Shown piece after piece: positions 56,226 through 64,000 of a stretch of DNA of 64,000 bases. Under the pieces are notes generated by a model. That model saw only the letters and a program-made list of their open reading frames with translations, did not search any database and had not been told where the DNA came from. A program made the translations under genes and the position numbers. This DNA comes from Terrabacter sp. MAHUQ-38 (lineage in GTDB: Bacteria; Actinomycetota; Actinomycetes; Actinomycetales; Dermatophilaceae), in assembly GCF_014518425.1 (NCBI RefSeq), contig NZ_JACVCU010000001.1:1116001-1180000 (forward strand), in the 5' to 3' direction. The stretch's first letter is position 1. Every line of letters starts with the position of its first letter.

Positions 56226-57448
56226 GCACTCCAGCTGTCGTCCTCGGCTTCGGGGCGGCGGTCGACCGTGAGGTCACCTGGGACCCCGTGGTGCTCGCGG
56301 AGCTGGCCGAGCACCACGGGATCGGTCCCGACGACCTGGGGGCCGTCGGGCCCATCCGAACCGAGCGCGACCTCGTCGCCTCGGTCCTCGGCTACCTGCG
56401 GAGGGGCGCCGGGGGTGAGCGCCGCGTCGACGAGCCCGCCGTCATCACGCGGTTCTGCGACCGGTTCGACGGCGTGACGTCGCTCGGTGGCACGTGCGTG
56501 CGCGCCGCCACGGCCATGCGCGGCCTCGGCACCTCGTCCGTCGTGCACCTCTCGTTCGTCGACGACGAGGTGCGGCGCCTCCTCCCGGAGGGCACGGCAT
56601 ACCTCGTCGCCGACACGGACGAGGCCACCTACCCGCACCTCATCGTGCAGTACCCGTCCGGTGCCCGCGTCCGCACCGAACGGCTGGATCTGGTTGCGCC
56701 GCGGGCGAACCGGCTGATCTACGTCAACGACCCGGCCAACGAGCGACTCGCGCTGAGCGACGACCTCGCGGCGTCCGTGGCCGCCGCGTCGGTCTTCCTC
56801 GTCTCCGGGCTGAACGCGATCCGGACCGTACCCGAGCTGCGCGAGCGGCTCGACCACATCGAGGTGTGCATCGGTGCGGCGCGCCGCGACGGGCTCGTCT
56901 ACTACGAGGACGCAGGGTTCCACGAGCCGGAGCTCGCCGACGTCGCCCGGTCGCACATGGTGCGGCTCGTCGACGTCTACAGCCTGAGCGACGAGGAGCT
57001 CGGGGCCGTGCTCGGACGCGACGTCGACCTCCTCGACGCCGCCGACGTCCTCGACGCGGTGACGACGGTTGCGTCGCGCGTCAACGTGCCCGTCCTCGTC
57101 GTCCACTCGCGCCACTGGGCGCTCGCCGTCGGCGCGGCCGCATCGCACGTCGCCCCGGCGCTCGCGACCGGGGTGGCCCTCGCCACCGCGCGGTACGCGT
57201 ACGGCTCGTCCGCGACCGTCGCGGACGTCGCGTCGGTGCGCGTGGCGCCGCTGAACGAGGAGACGGCCCGCTTCGCAACCGGGCTCGCCGTGCTGGGCGG
57301 CAGCCGCGTCGCGTGCGCGCCGGTGCCCACGCTCGAGGTCGCGTCCCCGACCACCGTCGGCCTCGGCGACACGTTCGTCGGCGGCTTCCTCGCCGAGTGC
57401 GCCGCCTCCTCGACCATCCGCGCCGCCGTCTCCCGAAGGGGCCACTGA
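56222..57448 (+). CDS. ADP-dependent phosphofructokinase/glucokinase-family sugar kinase
   Basis: A 408-residue ribokinase-fold protein of the ADP-PFK/ADP-GK family. VVLGFGAAVDREVTWDP is the sugar-binding N-terminus, GGTCVRAATAMRGLGTSSVV the lid-proximal loop, and VRLVDVYSLSDEELGAVLG corresponds to the family 'VDS.G.NE.EL' helix. The catalytic GXGD is in SPTTVGLGDTFVGGF with Asp near residue 380. Classical members use ADP as phosphate donor in archaeal glycolysis; bacterial ones are rarely studied. The TTG start overlaps the aldolase stop. It probably phosphorylates the ketose formed by the downstream isomerase. ADP versus ATP use cannot be told from sequence. Confidence 0.8.
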   Translation: MSTPAVVLGFGAAVDREVTWDPVVLAELAEHHGIGPDDLGAVGPIRTERDLVASVLGYLRRGAGGERRVDEPAVITRFCDRFDGVTSLGGTCVRAATAMRGLGTSSVVHLSFVDDEVRRLLPEGTAYLVADTDEATYPHLIVQYPSGARVRTERLDLVAPRANRLIYVNDPANERLALSDDLAASVAAASVFLVSGLNAIRTVPELRERLDHIEVCIGAARRDGLVYYEDAGFHEPELADVARSHMVRLVDVYSLSDEELGAVLGRDVDLLDAADVLDAVTTVASRVNVPVLVVHSRHWALAVGAAASHVAPALATGVALATARYAYGSSATVADVASVRVAPLNEETARFATGLAVLGGSRVACAPVPTLEVASPTTVGLGDTFVGGFLAECAASSTIRAAVSRRGH

Positions 57449-57449
57449 C

Positions 57450-58745
57450 ATGACCGCCACCCTCCCGACCGCGTCCGCGCCGAGCGCGGACCCCGCCGTC
57501 GCCGTGCCCTGGGTCGACCGGCCGACCCACCGGGCCTGGGCGGTGCACCGCTTCAGCCGCATGGTCGAGTTCGTGCAGCCGAGCGTCCTGCCCGACGGCG
57601 GCTTCGCCTACCTCGCCGGGGACGGCTCGCCCATGCCTGGCAAGGAGCCGACCCTGCTGCTGACGGCTCGGATGACGCACGTCGCCGGACTCGCCTCGGC
57701 GCTCGGGATCCCCGGTGCCGGAAGGCTGCTCGCGCACGGCCTCGCGTCGCTCACCGGGGCCTTCCGGGACGTGGCGGCGGGGGGCTGGTTCGGCACGCTC
57801 GCACGCGACGGCCGTAAGACGGCATACGAGCACGTCCACGTCATCCTCGCGGCGAGCTCGGCTCTCGCCGCCGGTGCGCCGGGTGCGGCCGACGTCGCGG
57901 CCGAGGCGGCCCGGGTCGTCGAGGAGCACTTCTGGGACGAGGAGACCGGGGCGCTGCGCGAGTCGTTCGACGCGACATGGGGTGACCCCGAGCCCTACCG
58001 CGGTGCCAACGCCAACATGCACGCGGTCGAGGCCTTCCTCGCCCTCGGCGACGGGCTCGACGAGGACCTCTGGCACCAGCGCGCGCTGCGCATCTGCGAG
58101 CGGATCGTCGACGGCCACGCCCGCGCTCGCGACTGGCTCATCCCCGAGCACTTCGACGCCGACTGGGCCGAGCTGCCCGACTACAACCTCGACGACCCGA
58201 ACCACCCGTTCCGGCCCTACGGTGCGACCTACGGCCACTCGCTCGAGTGGGCGCGGCTGCTGTGCGGCCTGCACGCCTCGCCGCGGGTCGCGACACCCGA
58301 CTGGGTGCTCGAGGCCGCCGTCGCGCTGACGCGCCGCGCCCTCGGCGCCTGGGGAGTCGACGGCCGCGAGGGACTCGTCTACACCGTCGACTGGGACAGC
58401 CGGCCCGTGTCGACGGTGCGACTGCACTGGCCCGTGTGCGAGGGCATCCAGGCCACCGCGTCGCTGCGCGCGCTGACCGGCGACGACGAGTGGGAGCAGT
58501 GGTACCGCCGGCTCTGGGACCATGCCGCGGCGTACTTCGTCGACGACACCGGCAGCTGGGTCAACGAGCTGGACGAGGACTTCCGCGAGGGGTCGGCCGT
58601 CTGGCCCGGCCGTCCCGACGTCTACCACGCGGCCGGCGCCTATCTCGCCCCGCTGCTGCCCGTGTGGCCGTTCCTGACGGTCGCGGCGCGCGACCACGGC
58701 CTGTCGCTCGGCCAGAGCGTCCGGCTCCAGCTTCACGCGGGGTGA
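57450..58745 (+). CDS. AGE/YihS-type aldose-ketose isomerase
   Basis: A 431-residue (alpha/alpha)6 barrel protein of the N-acylglucosamine 2-epimerase superfamily. Catalytic-site His and Arg/Glu neighbours are visible in YRGANANMHAVEAFLAL, PYGATYGHSLEWARLL, HWPVCEGIQA and RPDVYHAAGAYL. NANMH and PDVYHA are typical of the YihS/mannose-isomerase branch, which converts free aldoses to 2-ketoses. A low-complexity Ala/Pro N-terminus precedes the fold. It starts one base after the kinase stop and closes the operon. Mannose, another hexose, or a sulfo-sugar is possible; none can be chosen. Confidence 0.84.
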   Translation: MTATLPTASAPSADPAVAVPWVDRPTHRAWAVHRFSRMVEFVQPSVLPDGGFAYLAGDGSPMPGKEPTLLLTARMTHVAGLASALGIPGAGRLLAHGLASLTGAFRDVAAGGWFGTLARDGRKTAYEHVHVILAASSALAAGAPGAADVAAEAARVVEEHFWDEETGALRESFDATWGDPEPYRGANANMHAVEAFLALGDGLDEDLWHQRALRICERIVDGHARARDWLIPEHFDADWAELPDYNLDDPNHPFRPYGATYGHSLEWARLLCGLHASPRVATPDWVLEAAVALTRRALGAWGVDGREGLVYTVDWDSRPVSTVRLHWPVCEGIQATASLRALTGDDEWEQWYRRLWDHAAAYFVDDTGSWVNELDEDFREGSAVWPGRPDVYHAAGAYLAPLLPVWPFLTVAARDHGLSLGQSVRLQLHAG

Positions 58746-58760
58746 AGCGGGCCCGCAGTT

Positions 58761-58787
58761 CCCCGCCAGTCCCTGAGCGCGGCGGGG
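58761..58787. terminator. Hairpin terminator at operon end
   Basis: CCCCGCC (58761-58767) pairs with GGCGGGG (58781-58787) across 13 bases, between the end of the sugar operon and the opposing NmrA-like gene, whose stop codon is adjacent. Confidence 0.6.
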
Positions 58788-59546
58788 TCACTGGACCGCG
58801 ATGACCTGCGTGCTCGCCCAGTCGGCGAAGGTGGTCTGCGACAGCGTCGCCCCGGGGCCGGGCACCAGGTCCTCGTCGCCCAGCTCGGCGCCGAAGTACC
58901 GCGCCCGAGAGTCTGTGACGACCTCTCGCACGTCGCCGCGGTCCGCCAGGACCTCGCGGATGAAGTCGTCGAACCGCACCCTTTCCGGGCCACCGACCTC
59001 GACCGTCCCCTCGAGCGGCTCCCCGGCAGCCGTCCGGGCCACGAAGGTCGCGACGTCCTCGGCCGCAATCGGCTGGAACCAGACCGGGGCGATGTGGACG
59101 ACGCCGTCGACGGTGGCGGCTTGGGCGATCGCGCCGACGAACTCGAAGAACTGGGTGGCGCGGACCAAGGAGTAGGGGATCCCGGACTCCGTGATCAGCT
59201 GCTCCTGCGCGACCTTGGCACGCAGGTACCCGCTGTCCGGGACCCTCTCACTGCCGACGATCGAGAGCGCCACGTGGTGCGTGACGCCAGCCTGCTGCTC
59301 CGCGGCCAGCAGGTTGCCGGTGGAGGTCCGGAAGAAGCTCATGACGTCGTCGTCCGCGAAGGACGGGGAGTTGGACACGTCGACGACGACGTCCGCGCCG
59401 ACGAGGACGTCCGCGAGGCCCTCACCGGTGAGCGTGTTCACGCCCGAATCGGGGGAGGCGGGGATCGCCTCGTGCCCGTGGGCGTTCAGCTTCGCGACGA
59501 CCTTCGAGCCGATCAGCCCGGTGCCTCCGATGACCACTACCTTCAT
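58788..59546 (-). CDS. NmrA-like NAD(P)-binding atypical SDR protein
   Basis: A 252-residue Rossmann protein. MKVVVIGGTGLIGSKVVAKL holds the GGTGXXG dinucleotide motif; THHVALSIVGSERVPDSGYL and AKVAQEQLITESGIPYSLVR match the atypical SDR/NmrA-like group (YxxxK replaced by YLRAK). Members reduce small quinones or act as redox sensors. Strong AGGAAAGG site upstream of the ATG at 59546. On the opposite strand to the sugar operon and not part of it. Confidence 0.83.
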   Translation of the reverse strand: MKVVVIGGTGLIGSKVVAKLNAHGHEAIPASPDSGVNTLTGEGLADVLVGADVVVDVSNSPSFADDDVMSFFRTSTGNLLAAEQQAGVTHHVALSIVGSERVPDSGYLRAKVAQEQLITESGIPYSLVRATQFFEFVGAIAQAATVDGVVHIAPVWFQPIAAEDVATFVARTAAGEPLEGTVEVGGPERVRFDDFIREVLADRGDVREVVTDSRARYFGAELGDEDLVPGPGATLSQTTFADWASTQVIAVQ

Positions 59547-59666
59547 GTCCGTGCCTTTCCTGGGTGGGAACGTGCGTGCACCAGGACTGACCGGACCGAG
59601 CCCCTCAATGGCCGCCCGTGGCGCCGGGGACGACGGGTGTTGGTGCCGGGTGGCAGGCTGGCCCTG

Positions 59667-64000
<4,334 letters not shown>

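Noticed and set aside
51003-58745. Assigning the sugar operon to sulfoquinovose degradation
   Set aside because: Isomerase-kinase-aldolase logic fits, but no sulfoquinovosidase, sulfolactaldehyde reductase/dehydrogenase or sulfonate exporter is in the window, so the substrate is left open.
58788-59546. NmrA-like gene as a member of the sugar operon
   Set aside because: It is on the opposite strand, separated by a hairpin, and has its own ribosome binding site.

Overview
The window is a very GC-rich (roughly 70% or more) stretch of an actinobacterial chromosome. GTG and TTG starts, ATGA/GTGA stop-start overlaps, an F420-type (LLM) oxidoreductase, a DUF222/HNH (13E12-like) gene, a KdpD/KdpE pair and ABC sugar importers without their own ATPase all point to Actinomycetota. 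The overall flavour suggests Intrasporangiaceae (Janibacter/Terrabacter/Phycicoccus-like), but that family-level guess is inference only. I see no rRNA, tRNA, CRISPR array, integrase or insertion sequence. The window starts inside one gene (GT87) and ends inside another (lhr).

Layout. 0-7.6 kb: a GT87 mannosyltransferase end, a DinB-like protein, a clpP-clpP pair, two large LuxR-type regulators facing apart, a cupin and a small secreted protein. 7.7-10.3 kb: a ClgR/PopR-like regulator and a DrrAB-like ABC exporter. 10.3-17.7 kb: a mannose module with manA and a LacI regulator, divergent from a 1707-residue secreted GH92 alpha-mannosidase. 17.8-22.8 kb: a TetR-controlled export and self-protection operon (ATPase, permease, UvrA-like protein). 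23-34 kb: housekeeping and accessory genes (secreted protease, endonuclease IV, DHA2 efflux pump, membrane proteins, LLM oxidoreductase, metallo-beta-lactamase fold, PfpI, M20 peptidase, EEP nuclease, two TfoX-N proteins). 34-43.5 kb: an HNH/DUF222 gene behind a LexA-like box, an esterase + ATP-grasp pair, a DAG-kinase-PAP2-PAP2 operon and several membrane proteins. 43.5-47.8 kb: a KimA-like potassium transporter divergent from a KdpD/KdpE two-component system. 47.8-51 kb: a DUF3516 helicase and a DUF4333 protein. 51-58.7 kb: a sugar operon under a DeoR regulator (binding protein, two permeases, class II aldolase, ADP-dependent-type sugar kinase, AGE/YihS-type isomerase). 58.8-64 kb: an NmrA-like protein and the start of lhr.

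How parts work together. The isomerase, kinase and aldolase form a self-contained route from an imported aldose to two three-carbon units (or a three-carbon unit plus a modified aldehyde). The substrate cannot be named from sequence. The ClgR/PopR-like protein probably controls the clpP pair, because matching palindromes lie upstream of both. The KdpDE pair probably controls the KimA-like transporter across a short divergent region holding a 12-bp direct repeat.

The strongest unexplained signal is at DNA level. The octamer GTATGCCG (reverse CGGCATAC) occurs 27 times by hand count, against about 2 expected from base composition. It falls on both strands, in all three reading frames and between genes, and is absent from the first 13.5 kb.
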